DNA of 64,000 nucleotides from Micavibrio_B sp964633355 (GCA_964633355.1 CAZWGO010000005.1:54876-118875); one strand, 5' to 3'. Counted from the stretch's first letter, positions 35,803 through 44,559 are shown. Notes: a model not told the origin generated them from the letters alone. Translations and numbers: made by a program.

Positions 35803-36270
35803 ATGCACGATCCGGAAAAAAAACTATCTTCGCTTGGATTATCCCTGCCAAAGCCTGCGCCCCCTGCCGCTTCCTATGTTCCTTATGTCATTAGCGGCAA
35901 CCATATCTTTATTGCCGGCCAAATTCCCTTCTTGAACGGTGAAAAGATGCATCAGGGTCGACTTGGCGAAAACTTCACCATTGAACAAGGGCAGGAAGCC
36001 GCAAAAGCCTGCGCTCTCAATATATTATCTCAGGTCAAATCGGCCATTGATGGTGACTGGGCGAAACTCGTCCGCTGCGTGCGTCTCGGCGGTTTTGTTA
36101 ATGGAACGCCTGATTTCGACCAGCATCCCGCCGTAATCAACGGAGCATCCGACTTAATTGTTGCCGCACTTGGCGATATTGGCAAACATTCCCGGGCCGC
36201 GGTCGGAGTGGCCAACCTGCCCTTCGGCGTAGCGGTCGAGATTGACGCGATTTTCGAGATTAAGCTTTAA
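35803..36270 (+). CDS. RidA-family protein
   Basis: A 155-residue member of the RidA (YjgF) superfamily, which deaminates reactive enamine or imine intermediates. VISGNHIFIAGQIPF, QAAKACALNILSQVKSAIDG, VRCVRLGGFVNGTPDF and SRAAVGVANLPFGVAVEIDA fit the longer family branch. The arginine that binds carboxylate in RidA appears in SRAAVG. The start ATG at 35803 gives better spacing to AGGA than the ATG at 35794. It converges with the acetyltransferase gene with overlapping stops (TTAA). Confidence 0.9.
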   Translation: MHDPEKKLSSLGLSLPKPAPPAASYVPYVISGNHIFIAGQIPFLNGEKMHQGRLGENFTIEQGQEAAKACALNILSQVKSAIDGDWAKLVRCVRLGGFVNGTPDFDQHPAVINGASDLIVAALGDIGKHSRAAVGVANLPFGVAVEIDAIFEIKL

Positions 36271-36668
36271 CCATATTCTTTTATCATCTGGATCATAAAC
36301 ATAGAATTGCTATGCGGATCACGCACAAAGCCCGCAGTTTCGTAGAACTCCAGATTTTTAGGTTCTGTTATAAGCCATGCCAATCTAAAGCGATCACAGA
36401 GCCTGTCATCGAGTTGACCCAGCATATCCAGACCTAAATGTTTTCTTCGCCAATCGGGATCAATTGCCAGATCGTATAAATTTGCGCAGCCACTGGCGGC
36501 ATCAACCGTCACACTGCCGACGATACGACCTTCTTTTTTTAGACCATAATATTCTCTATTCGCATCTGATAAGGGGCTTGGGTGCCAATTTTGGAAAGAT
36601 CGCCTTGCAACATCACATAGGCCGTTCCAGTTCGTGTCGTTTCTCATTACGAGGATCAATTCAGTCAT
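36267..36668 (-). CDS. GNAT-like acetyltransferase
   Basis: A 133-residue protein with the GNAT fold: the beta strands before motif A (GRIVGSVTVDAASGCANLYD), LAIDPDWRRKHLGLDMLGQL as the acetyl-CoA-binding segment (R/Q-x-x-G-x-A/G is degenerate as RRKHLG), and the C-terminal EFYETAGF. The substrate is unknown. Confidence 0.75.
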   Translation of the reverse strand: MTELILVMRNDTNWNGLCDVARRSFQNWHPSPLSDANREYYGLKKEGRIVGSVTVDAASGCANLYDLAIDPDWRRKHLGLDMLGQLDDRLCDRFRLAWLITEPKNLEFYETAGFVRDPHSNSMFMIQMIKEYG

Positions 36669-36712
36669 GACCGGAAAATAGCCATAACTAATCTAAATTT
36701 CCAGAAATTATT

Positions 36713-37567
36713 CTACTTTTGCTTTTTTGCTGCAGCCAGCATTTCTAATGCTGCATCTTTCTGGAACTGTTCATATGCAGCATTTGTAAGTTTTTTGGCA
36801 GGGAATAGACTGGCGATTTCCTGTGACGATAGTCCGTAATAAACTTTCTCGATCCCAACGCTATCAATTAAAGCCTTGCCGATTTTGGTCGGTTCGCTCG
36901 AAGAATAAAGAACACATCCTTCCAAACTCAAACTATCCATCTTTTCCGTTGCCTGGCGGATGGCCATGACCTCGGCATGAGCGATCGGATCGGCGCGAAA
37001 AGTAGATCGATTGGCGCCTTCTCCAAGAATTCGACCATTTTTATCGGCGATAATGGCGCTAAATGGCCCGCCAATGCCTGAATTGACATTCTTTAATGCC
37101 AAGTCGAAGGTTTTTTGCATTAATTCTTCATGAGAATAGGTCGATTTCGCTATTTCAATCCCGTTTCCATGCTTTTTTTCATTAATTTCGGGCTGATTAT
37201 CGCGCAACAACCGGCGAATAGTCTTTAAAAGTCGTTTGGGGTCGACTGGTTTCTTCAGCAAGTTATGAACGCCATGGCGCGATAGCTCCAATAAGAGGTC
37301 TGACGTTTCCTCCTGCGTTACCATGAGCATCGGTAAACCTAAATCTGCTGCAACAATTTCCTTGGCAAATTCAAGTCCCCCATAAGGTTGCATGTAATGA
37401 TCGATGATCGCTAAATCAACTTCGTGTTCCCTGACGACTTTCAAAGCCGACCCGCCATCGATGGCCTGGATTACGCGATAACCTGCGGGAATAAGAATAT
37501 TGGCGATATATTCACGACTGACGGCAGAATCGTCCGCGACCAGAATCAAAGAAGATACCTCACTCAT
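36713..37567 (-). CDS. Receiver domain fused to a zinc-less deaminase-like domain
   Basis: A 284-residue fusion. Residues 1-122 form an intact response-regulator receiver: acidic pair D12/D13, phosphoacceptor D56 (AIIDHYMQP), lysine at 105-106 in LLKKPVD. Residues 145-270 match guanine-deaminase-type proteins (LALKNVNSGIGGPFSAIIAD, GANRST, DPIAHAEVMAIRQ) and keep HAE (197-199). But the zinc-binding P-C-x-x-C is replaced by PTKIG (226-230), so no metal can be bound in the usual way. It therefore looks like a phosphorylation-controlled pseudoenzyme, perhaps a ligand sensor. The start overlaps the clpA stop by 4 bases, so it is in the clpS-clpA operon. Frame and residues are seen; the function is inference. 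Confidence 0.8.
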   Translation of the reverse strand: MSEVSSLILVADDSAVSREYIANILIPAGYRVIQAIDGGSALKVVREHEVDLAIIDHYMQPYGGLEFAKEIVAADLGLPMLMVTQEETSDLLLELSRHGVHNLLKKPVDPKRLLKTIRRLLRDNQPEINEKKHGNGIEIAKSTYSHEELMQKTFDLALKNVNSGIGGPFSAIIADKNGRILGEGANRSTFRADPIAHAEVMAIRQATEKMDSLSLEGCVLYSSSEPTKIGKALIDSVGIEKVYYGLSSQEIASLFPAKKLTNAAYEQFQKDAALEMLAAAKKQK

Positions 37568-39870
37568 TCAACGGTTTCCGTATCTGCGGTTTCCTCTGTA
37601 TTTTTACGCGGCTTTTCGGATTTATACGAAAAATGCAGTTTTTCAATATCGAAATCAATCATTACCGCACCGCCATTGATTAACTTACCGAACAGAAGCT
37701 CTTCAGCCAGTGGCTTTTTGATCTTATCCTGAATGACACGGCCAAGAGGTCTTGCGCCCATTGTGGGATCGTAGCCAAGATCAGCCAGATAGGCTCTTGC
37801 CTTGTCAGTCAGGGTAATAGTGACGTTTTTCTCGGCCAGTTGAGCTTCGAGCTGCATAACAAATTTATCGACAACGCGCATGACGGTTTCTTTGCCAAGC
37901 GCAGCAAAAGGCACGATCGCATCAAGGCGGTTTCTGAATTCCGGTGTAAACAGGCGCTTGATTTCTTCTTGATCATCATCCACACGGCGGTTCGATTCAA
38001 AGCCGAGCGGCGCTTTAGCCATCTGGCTGGCCCCGGCATTGGTAGTCATAATCAGAATAACATTCCGGAAATCAATATTTTTACCGTTATTGTCGGTAAG
38101 GCGGCCATAGTCCATGACCTGCAGCAAAAGATTGAAAAGATCCGGATGCGCCTTCTCAATTTCATCTAAAAGCAGGATACAATGTGGGTGCTGGTCGATC
38201 TTATCGGTCAATAGGCCGCCCTGCTCAAACCCGACATAACCGGGTGGCGCGCCGATTAAGCGAGAGACAGCATGGCGCTCCATATATTCCGACATGTCAA
38301 AACGGATCATTTCGATGCCCAAAGTCTTGGCCATTTGCTTGGCCACCTCGGTCTTACCAACACCGGTAGGACCGGAGAAGAGATAAGACCCAATTGGTTT
38401 CTCAGGGTCACGAAGTCCTGCCCGCGCCATCTTAATGGAATCGGATAAAATCTGTATTGCAGCATCCTGATCGAAAACCATGGTTTTCAAGTCACGCTCT
38501 AATGTCTGTAAAACCTGACGATCGTCCTTTGAAACTGCCTTGGCCGGGATTCTGGCAATAGCAGCTACGACGCCTTCTATGTCCTTCAACCCGATGGTTT
38601 TTTTGCGTTTTGCTGCAGGCAATAGCATTTGTGCTGCACCTACCTCATCAATGATATCGATGGCTTTGTCTGGCAATTTGCGGTCGCCGATATAGCGGGC
38701 CGACAGCTCAACCGCGGCTTTGATCGCTTCCATCGTATATTTAACATTATGGTGTTTCTCGTAATAAGGCTTCAGGCCCTTTAAGATACGGATTGCATCA
38801 TCGAGGCTCGGCTCATGCACATCTATTTTCTGGAAACGACGTGCTAAAGCGCGGTCTTTTTCAAAATGATTGCGATATTCTTTATAAGTCGTCGAGCCGA
38901 CGCAGCGCAAAGAGCCATTAGCCAAAGCGGGTTTGAGCAAGTTTGAGGCATCCATCGCCCCGCCCGACGTTGCACCGGCACCGATGATTGTATGGATCTC
39001 GTCGATGAATAAAACAACATTATCCATATTCTGAAGCTCGGTGATAACGGCCTTCAATCTTTCTTCGAAATCGCCGCGATAACGGGTTCCGGCGAGTAGC
39101 GCTCCCATATCTAGTGAGAAAATTGTGCAGTCTTCGAGAACTTCCGGCACTTCTTTATCGATGATCTTCTTGGCTAGCCCTTCGGCAATGGCTGTTTTGC
39201 CTACACCTGGATCGCCAACATAAAGGGGATTGTTCTTGCTACGGCGGCAAAGGATCTGGATAGTGCGGTCAACTTCTTTCTCGCGCCCGACCAATGGATC
39301 GATTTTGCCCTTTTGCGCTTTCTCATTCAAATTTGTGCAGTAGGCATCGAGCGCCTCACGCCCGGTCTTGGCCGGCTTGTCATCGCCCGACATCGGATCC
39401 GCCCCGCGCGGCAGGCGCGGCGTCTCGCCCGATCCCGGAACCTTGGCGATACCATGGCTGATATAATTAACCGCGTCGAAGCGGGTCATTTCATGTTCCT
39501 GCAGGAAATGAACGGCATGGCTTTCGCGTTCAGAAAACAGCGCGACCAAAACATTCGCGCCCGTCACTTCTTCACGACCTGAAGACTGGACATGTATCGC
39601 GGCGCGTTGAAGGACGCGTTGAAAAGCGGTTGTCGGCTTGGCTTCTACGTTGCCGCCGCTAATCAAATAGGTCAGCTCATTATCAAGATAAGTTTCAATC
39701 TGTAATCTGAGCTCCGGCAGCGGCACGCCGCAGGAGCGAAGAACCGCCATAGCGTCCTGATCCTCGACCAGTGCCAAAAGCAAATGCTCCAAAGTGGCAA
39801 ATTCGTGCAGGCGTGCATTGGCGGCGGCCAGCGCTTTATGAAGCGTTTGTTCCAGATTACGGGACAACAT
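37564..39870 (-). CDS. clpA: ATP-dependent Clp protease ATPase ClpA
   Basis: AAA+ unfoldase partner of ClpP, 768 residues. The N-terminal repeat domain that binds ClpS is present (EQTLHKALAAANARLHEFAT), followed by two AAA modules with Walker A GDPGVGKTAIAEGLA and GPTGVGKTEVAKQMAK. The ClpP-binding IGF/IGL-type loop near KKTIGLKD may be present. ClpA is read 16 bases after clpS in the usual order. clpP is not in this window. Confidence 0.97.
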   Translation of the reverse strand: MLSRNLEQTLHKALAAANARLHEFATLEHLLLALVEDQDAMAVLRSCGVPLPELRLQIETYLDNELTYLISGGNVEAKPTTAFQRVLQRAAIHVQSSGREEVTGANVLVALFSERESHAVHFLQEHEMTRFDAVNYISHGIAKVPGSGETPRLPRGADPMSGDDKPAKTGREALDAYCTNLNEKAQKGKIDPLVGREKEVDRTIQILCRRSKNNPLYVGDPGVGKTAIAEGLAKKIIDKEVPEVLEDCTIFSLDMGALLAGTRYRGDFEERLKAVITELQNMDNVVLFIDEIHTIIGAGATSGGAMDASNLLKPALANGSLRCVGSTTYKEYRNHFEKDRALARRFQKIDVHEPSLDDAIRILKGLKPYYEKHHNVKYTMEAIKAAVELSARYIGDRKLPDKAIDIIDEVGAAQMLLPAAKRKKTIGLKDIEGVVAAIARIPAKAVSKDDRQVLQTLERDLKTMVFDQDAAIQILSDSIKMARAGLRDPEKPIGSYLFSGPTGVGKTEVAKQMAKTLGIEMIRFDMSEYMERHAVSRLIGAPPGYVGFEQGGLLTDKIDQHPHCILLLDEIEKAHPDLFNLLLQVMDYGRLTDNNGKNIDFRNVILIMTTNAGASQMAKAPLGFESNRRVDDDQEEIKRLFTPEFRNRLDAIVPFAALGKETVMRVVDKFVMQLEAQLAEKNVTITLTDKARAYLADLGYDPTMGARPLGRVIQDKIKKPLAEELLFGKLINGGAVMIDFDIEKLHFSYKSEKPRKNTEETADTETVE

Positions 39871-39885
39871 GAGGGCGACCCTTTC

Positions 39886-40284
39886 TTATTCTTTTTCCAT
39901 GGTACATTGCAAAGGCTGTTCATTGGCCCTCGCAAAATCCATGACCTGATTGACCTTGGTTTCGGCGACTTCGTAGGTAAAAACTCCACAAAGTCCGACA
40001 CCGCGGCGATGAACATGAAGCATGATGTCTGTGGCTTCATGCTTATTCTTATTGAAGAACCTTTCCAAAATATGAATGACGAACTCCATCGGCGTATAAT
40101 CGTCATTTAAAAGCAGGACTTTGTACAGACCCGGCTTCTGGGTTTTCGTGCGGGTTTTCAGCAAAAGGGAATTTTGCGGTTCGTTATTCTGGTCAGGGGT
40201 TTGCTTATCTCCGCCATTTGAGGCGGTAATATCGGAAAACTGCATCTCGGCACTGAATTTCGGCATGAAAATATTATAAACCAT
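39886..40284 (-). CDS. clpS: ClpS adaptor protein
   Basis: N-end-rule adaptor that delivers substrates to ClpAP, 132 residues. The N-degron pocket region LLNDDYTPMEFVIHILERFF and HVHRRGVGLCGVFTYEVAET are present. The long unstructured N-terminus (about 45 residues) is usual in Alphaproteobacteria. The first frame ATG (40284) gives the longest form; a later start is possible. Confidence 0.95.
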   Translation of the reverse strand: MVYNIFMPKFSAEMQFSDITASNGGDKQTPDQNNEPQNSLLLKTRTKTQKPGLYKVLLLNDDYTPMEFVIHILERFFNKNKHEATDIMLHVHRRGVGLCGVFTYEVAETKVNQVMDFARANEQPLQCTMEKE

Positions 40285-40475
40285 TTCTCGGCTTTAATTT
40301 AGATCAATGTTCAAAAATCTCCAATGGCGCTTTATATCCGAGCGCTTTCAATTGCCGGATTTTGAGCCGAAAACCGTGCTTTTCGAGAACCGTACCGCAG
40401 AATACCTAAATCTATTTGAGAAACGGAAGCACAGAAAAGGACGGTTTGCAGGCCAAAAGCCAAAAATTGAATAAG

Positions 40476-40511
40476 AAAAACCCTGCCGGGGAGCTGTCCC
40501 GGCAGGGTTTT
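40476..40511 (-). terminator. Intrinsic terminator of the phasin gene
   Basis: CCCTGCCGGG pairs with CCCGGCAGGG around GAGCTGT; on the minus strand TTTTTCTTATT follows. The stem is strong and near-symmetrical. Confidence 0.9.
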
Positions 40512-40549
40512 CAAGAGGTTGCCCATGTTTGGACAGGCAACGTAACTTA

Positions 40550-41017
40550 TTAAGCGGCCATCGATTCAGAGGCTTTTTTTACGCTTTTTGAAACTTCCTC
40601 ATTGATCGGCTCCATCGCTTCCTGAGTCAGCTTGATGGTGATTTCAGACAGCTTTGACGCTGTTTGCATGATTTGTTCGAAATTATCCTGAGCGATCTTG
40701 TTTTGTGTTTCAGCAACTTCGCTCAATGTCTTGCAAGCCATAAGCTGCTTCAACGCTTCGCTTTGACGTTCCGCAGCGCTTTGCGCGATTTCTGTTACTG
40801 TTTTGATATATTGCTCGAAACCTTGCGCGAAAACGGAGCCGGATTTCATGACAGCTTCAAAGCCTTGACGGCTTGATTCAGTGGCTTCGTTTTTGAATTT
40901 CTCAAAATGGTCTTTACTGGTAGTCATGATTTTCTCCATAGATTCTAAAGATTGCGGGTTAAAAGGAATAATCGAGCTGTCTTTGCCGAAAGGATTTTTA
41001 GTGTTTTTACTGGCCAT
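40550..41017 (-). CDS. Phasin family protein
   Basis: A 155-residue helical protein that coats polyhydroxyalkanoate granules. The Phasin_2 pattern is DHFEKFKNEATESSRQGFEA, GFEQYIKTVTEIAQSAAERQ, SEALKQLMACKTLSEVAETQ, then repeated amphipathic helices. The start is set by AGGAG 8 bases before MASKNT (41017). The region upstream has four TTGCA-type motifs like those recognised by PhaR in other Alphaproteobacteria. No phaC is in this window. Confidence 0.9.
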   Translation of the reverse strand: MASKNTKNPFGKDSSIIPFNPQSLESMEKIMTTSKDHFEKFKNEATESSRQGFEAVMKSGSVFAQGFEQYIKTVTEIAQSAAERQSEALKQLMACKTLSEVAETQNKIAQDNFEQIMQTASKLSEITIKLTQEAMEPINEEVSKSVKKASESMAA

Positions 41018-41066
41018 CGATATTCTCCTGATTTGTTCAATCGCAGTATGCGCCTGATTTTCTGGC

Positions 41067-41175
41067 ACTGCAACATCATGGGAAATTTAATCCAATCAGA
41101 CTTATATTGCAATGCACCATTATAATATAATAAGCACCGTTGCAAAGGTCAAGTATTTATTTGTGCGTTGCAGCA
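41067..41175 (-). promoter_or_regulatory. Candidate PhaR operators upstream of the phasin gene
   Basis: Four TGCA-core motifs lie in about 110 bases before the phasin start: ACTGCAAC near 41067, ATTGCAATGCA near 41106, GTTGCAAAG near 41139 and GTTGCAGC near 41167. PhaR sites in related bacteria are TGCA-rich; exact consensus is not established for this organism. Confidence 0.35.
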
Positions 41176-41306
41176 TTTTTAGCCATTTAATAGTAATTTA
41201 TGCATTTTAACGCTACACTTTAAGAGGAAGGCCGATATAGAATGCATATATAAAGAATCACTTATATCCCGCCTTCTGTCATCTTATTAAATTTTATCTG
41301 GGTACC

Positions 41307-42764
41307 ATGGGACTTGTCTTGAAAAAGAATTCCGGCCTGTTTGCCAAATGCCTGATGGGTTTAACCATACTGGCTCTCTGCCTACAGCCAGTCAGCGCCG
41401 ATGCGGCGACCAAGAAAAAGAAGAAAACCTCACGCCCGGCTTTGGCCGTCTCGCCCATCAACCAGAAAAACCCTAAATACGCATCGATCGTCATCGATGC
41501 CGAAACTGGCACTATTTTGTCCTCTGACAGTGCCGACGCCCTGCGCCATCCAGCATCTTTGACAAAAATGATGACCCTGATAATGGTTTTTGACGCCTTG
41601 GCAACGGGTAAGCTTCAGCCGAACCAGCGTATTCCGATCTCCAGAAAAGCTGCCGCTATGCCGGCCAGTAAACTCGGGCTCCCTGCCGGATCGAGCATAC
41701 GGCTCGATGACGCGATGTCTTCCCTCGCTACTTTGTCCGCTAACGATATATCGGTTGCCCTTGCCGAAGCCATCAGCGGGACCGAAAGCGAGTTTGCCCG
41801 CAAGATGACGGCGAAAGCCAAAGCCATCGGCATGAGCCGTACCCAGTATTACAATGCCTCGGGCCTGCCCAACCAGTACCAGGTAACGACCGCCCGCGAT
41901 CAGGCGCGACTGGCGCGCTATGCCCTTAAAAATTATCCATCTCAATCGCGACTCTTTGCCAAGCAGCGTTTCGAGTATAATGGCCGCACCTACCGCAATC
42001 ACAACAGGCTGATGGAAACCTATGCCGGTATGGATTGCTGCAAGACAGGTTTTATCAATGCGTCGGGTTTCAACCTTATAGCCTCGGCGAAACGTGACGG
42101 CCGCCGCGTCATCGGCGTGGTTTTCGGCGGTCGTACGACAGTAACCAGAAACGTCCATATGGCATCGCTTCTGGATAAGGGATTTGATAAAGCCAAGACG
42201 ATTGATAAGGATATGCGTATTGCCGCCGCCAAACCGGCTGCCGCCCCTGTGCAAGCGCCAGCACAAAAAGCTTCTCCGCCTATACAAAAAGAAGTCGTTC
42301 TGGCTTCTGCCGGCGAAAACAACGAAGTTGTTCAGGAAGCCTATCGCGCCGCGCAGGCCAATGCCGGACCCGCTCTGCAGGTAAAAAAACTCGAACCTTC
42401 CGCCAACCCATATGTTTCCGCTTCGACGCCCCAAACACTTGGTACGATTACCTTACAAGATAACAATCCCGCTCCGGCGCAGCTGCAACAGGCTAGCCTC
42501 ACAACGCCTTCTATATCCGGCAATGACTGGTCGATCCAGATCGGCGCTTATCAAACGCGCCTTGCTACCGATCAGGCGATTTTCAACGCCCAGAAAAAAC
42601 TGCCGTCACATTTAAAGAAAACACAAATCATGGTCGTACCTCTGCGCACCGCTGACGCAAGCTGGATGTTCCGCGCCCGTCTCGGCGGCTTCACCCAAGG
42701 CGAAGCGCAGGAAGCCTGTAAATATTTTCAGGACTGTCTTTTGATTTCACCACAGGCTTATTGA
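41307..42764 (+). CDS. D-alanyl-D-alanine carboxypeptidase with SPOR domain
   Basis: A 485-residue class C low-molecular-weight penicillin-binding protein. After a signal peptide (LFAKCLMGLTILALCLQPVS) comes the S11 peptidase domain with SLTK (nucleophile S84, K87), SAN (SANDIS) and KTG (CKTGF). A proline/glutamine-rich linker leads to a C-terminal SPOR domain (about 410-485; WSIQIGAYQTRLATDQAIFN) that binds denuded peptidoglycan at division sites. It lies 9 bases before the next gene. Confidence 0.93.
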   Translation: MGLVLKKNSGLFAKCLMGLTILALCLQPVSADAATKKKKKTSRPALAVSPINQKNPKYASIVIDAETGTILSSDSADALRHPASLTKMMTLIMVFDALATGKLQPNQRIPISRKAAAMPASKLGLPAGSSIRLDDAMSSLATLSANDISVALAEAISGTESEFARKMTAKAKAIGMSRTQYYNASGLPNQYQVTTARDQARLARYALKNYPSQSRLFAKQRFEYNGRTYRNHNRLMETYAGMDCCKTGFINASGFNLIASAKRDGRRVIGVVFGGRTTVTRNVHMASLLDKGFDKAKTIDKDMRIAAAKPAAAPVQAPAQKASPPIQKEVVLASAGENNEVVQEAYRAAQANAGPALQVKKLEPSANPYVSASTPQTLGTITLQDNNPAPAQLQQASLTTPSISGNDWSIQIGAYQTRLATDQAIFNAQKKLPSHLKKTQIMVVPLRTADASWMFRARLGGFTQGEAQEACKYFQDCLLISPQAY

Positions 42765-42773
42765 TAAGAATTT

Positions 42774-43535
42774 ATGAACCGCGAATTCACACAGATGAAA
42801 AATTATTGTCATGTCGAGCGAAGCCGAGACATCTCAACTTCGTCAACCAAAATGAGATCCCTTCACTACGGTCGCGATGACCAGAATTCTCAATCCGGTA
42901 ATATTCTTTTTTATATCCTGATGGCGATTGTCCTGATCGGGGCGCTGACGATTGCGCTGAGCGATACAGGCGGCATGGATAGTAATATCGATAAAGAATC
43001 TGCAAGCGTCACAGCCACCCAGATTATAAAATATGGAGGCGAAGTTGCTCAAGGCGTGAATACACTGATCCAAAACGGGGTAAGCGAACAGGATATTCGT
43101 TTTGCCTATCCCAGCGCCCATAGCTCTTACGGAACCATTACAAGCACGCCGCAAAATCAGGTTTTTTCCAGTCAAGGCGCAAACGTGCCCTTCAGGTCGC
43201 CTCCGGTCGGGGCTGTAACGTCTATCACAAACTATGGATTTAATGGCGGAAGATCCATGCCACAAGTCGGTAGCGATAAAGCTGATCTAACTATGACATT
43301 GGGCTATGTTACAGATAGCGTTTGCACCTCAATTAACCGTCAAATCGGCATATCAGGCATTCCCACTGTTGCTACCTGCGAATCTCCAACCGCATTTGGT
43401 ATTTTAACTCAATACGCAGCCTCGCCTGTGGTAATTCCTTCAAGCTCTTTTACAACTCAACCTGTATTGCAAGCCTGCATGTATTGTACGGATAGGTCGA
43501 TGAATATTTATTTACATACGCTTCTCGCTCGCTAA
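42774..43535 (+). CDS. Single-membrane-segment pilin-like protein with repeat-derived N-terminus
   Basis: A 253-residue protein with one hydrophobic segment (GNILFYILMAIVLIGALTIA) preceded by a glycine, like a divergent prepilin, then an extracytoplasmic domain rich in S, T, N and G with cysteines near the C-terminus (ACMYCTDRS). The first 36 codons fall largely in a palindromic repeat: translation CHVERSRDIS ... YGRDDQ is the hallmark of that repeat. MRSLHYGRDD (42852) or another later start may be used. Function unknown. Confidence 0.65.
   Translation: MNREFTQMKNYCHVERSRDISTSSTKMRSLHYGRDDQNSQSGNILFYILMAIVLIGALTIALSDTGGMDSNIDKESASVTATQIIKYGGEVAQGVNTLIQNGVSEQDIRFAYPSAHSSYGTITSTPQNQVFSSQGANVPFRSPPVGAVTSITNYGFNGGRSMPQVGSDKADLTMTLGYVTDSVCTSINRQIGISGIPTVATCESPTAFGILTQYAASPVVIPSSSFTTQPVLQACMYCTDRSMNIYLHTLLAR
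42807..42882. repeat. Palindromic interspersed repeat inside a coding region
   Basis: The arms TGTCATGTCGAGCGAAGCC and GGTCGCGATGACCA with GAGACATCT and GAGATCCCT inner parts form the common CHVERSRDIS-type intergenic repeat. It lies across codons 12-36 of the pilin-like gene. Confidence 0.75.
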
Positions 43536-44207
43536 TTAATCACGCGACTCATAAACCGGTTTTCTTGTCTCCGGAGGAGATTGTCTTGGCACATAGCTGA
43601 AGCCCGGCATGCGCATATATTCGGTCTTGTCATGCGGAATGACGGCCAGCGAAGATTGTTCCGATATCGTTTTCTTGCCATCGGCGGATTTAATTTCGAG
43701 CGTCAGGTAATAAACGCCCTTGGTGTTTTTAGGATTAATCGCTTCCTTGCTGAATTTGGCCTGCGTTTTTTTCAGCGCATCCTTATTCGTGATCGGAGTC
43801 GCGTTATAAACGATGACAGTGCCGGCGTCATAGATAGTCGGATTGACGCGATAGCCATAGCTGATCAGACCCTGACGCAGATAATGATCGAACGGCTTGT
43901 CGCCGATATAGGCAGGCGGCGTTGTCACTAGCGTGACCGGACCCGATGACGGCGGCAGGCTTGCCGGCAATGGATTGATCAACTCATACACAGCGCCTTG
44001 CCAGGCGGCCGTATTATCGGCCAGATTCTCGATGCTTGGATCTTCCGCTTCATCGAGCCATGGCCGCGACGGCGCAGGCGATGATAGAGGCGTATCGTCG
44101 TTATAACGATAGCCGTTGGCCATATATTGCGTTGGAATGGAACCGCAAGATGTCAGGAGAAGAGCGAGAAATGGGACAGCCCGATTAGTAATAAGACGGC
44201 GAATCAT
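43536..44207 (-). CDS. Hypothetical outer-membrane lipoprotein
   Basis: A 223-residue lipoprotein: signal peptide ending in the lipobox LLTSC. The mature part has a Pro/Ser-rich linker followed by a domain I do not recognise (YDAGTVIVYNATPITNKDAL, GVYYLTLEIKSADGKKTISE). It abuts the pilin-like gene tail to tail with no spacer. No operon partner is visible. Confidence 0.7.
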   Translation of the reverse strand: MIRRLITNRAVPFLALLLTSCGSIPTQYMANGYRYNDDTPLSSPAPSRPWLDEAEDPSIENLADNTAAWQGAVYELINPLPASLPPSSGPVTLVTTPPAYIGDKPFDHYLRQGLISYGYRVNPTIYDAGTVIVYNATPITNKDALKKTQAKFSKEAINPKNTKGVYYLTLEIKSADGKKTISEQSSLAVIPHDKTEYMRMPGFSYVPRQSPPETRKPVYESRD

Positions 44208-44254
44208 AAAGAACCCCTAAGAATGAATTTCGACGCCGAGTGTATCAAGAAAGA

Positions 44255-44311
44255 GCGGTAGGCGGTAGGCGGTAAATAGTACTTTCTACCGCCTACTGCA
44301 TACCATTTACC
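44255..44311. repeat. Palindromic repeat with GGTAGGC units
   Basis: The left part (GCGGTAGGCGGTAGGCGGTA) and the right part (CTACCGCCTACTGCATACCA) are complementary at about 18 of 22 positions. The left arm carries an 8-base tandem unit. It lies between the lipoprotein gene and the small Fur-box gene. Confidence 0.65.
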
Positions 44312-44492
44312 CTCTTGCCTTGTCCGTCAGCACCGCATAAGTCCGGCATGGCAGGCAGCGAAGTTCCAGAAATTGCTGTTGCAGGGCCTGACCTACTTCA
44401 ACCCCGCCGAATTTACCGACTAGTTCTTCCAAGCTTAAGACAGCCGCCGTGCGGCCAAAATAGGTTTCAACCTGAACAAGTTCTGGGATCAT
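44307..44492 (-). CDS. Small protein, 61 residues, downstream of a Fur-like box
   Basis: The frame has a ribosome binding site (CGAGG, 8 bases before ATG) and a CLPC motif near the C-terminus in an otherwise leucine/glutamine-rich sequence (ALQQQFLELRCLPC). It does not match bacterioferritin-associated ferredoxin, which has four cysteines. The position 50 bases downstream of a 17-base Fur-type palindrome suggests a role in iron homeostasis. Coding status is likely but not certain. Confidence 0.5.
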   Translation of the reverse strand: MIPELVQVETYFGRTAAVLSLEELVGKFGGVEVGQALQQQFLELRCLPCRTYAVLTDKARG

Positions 44493-44542
44493 GGTGTGCC
44501 TCGCTGTTTTTTGAATTATCGATGAAGAATCGAAGAAGTTAT

Positions 44543-44559
44543 TTGAGAATTATTCTCAA
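44543..44559 (-). promoter_or_regulatory. Fur-box-like operator
   Basis: A perfect palindrome TTGAGAAT-T-ATTCTCAA. Its core TGAGAAT-N-ATTCTCA is the 7-1-7 Fur box of many Proteobacteria. It lies 50 bases upstream of the 61-residue gene; hldE lies on the other side of this stretch but is read away from it. Confidence 0.65.

Noticed and set aside
41430..42434. 334-residue frame antisense to the carboxypeptidase gene
   Set aside because: Glycine/arginine/histidine-rich shadow translation opposite a well-supported gene.
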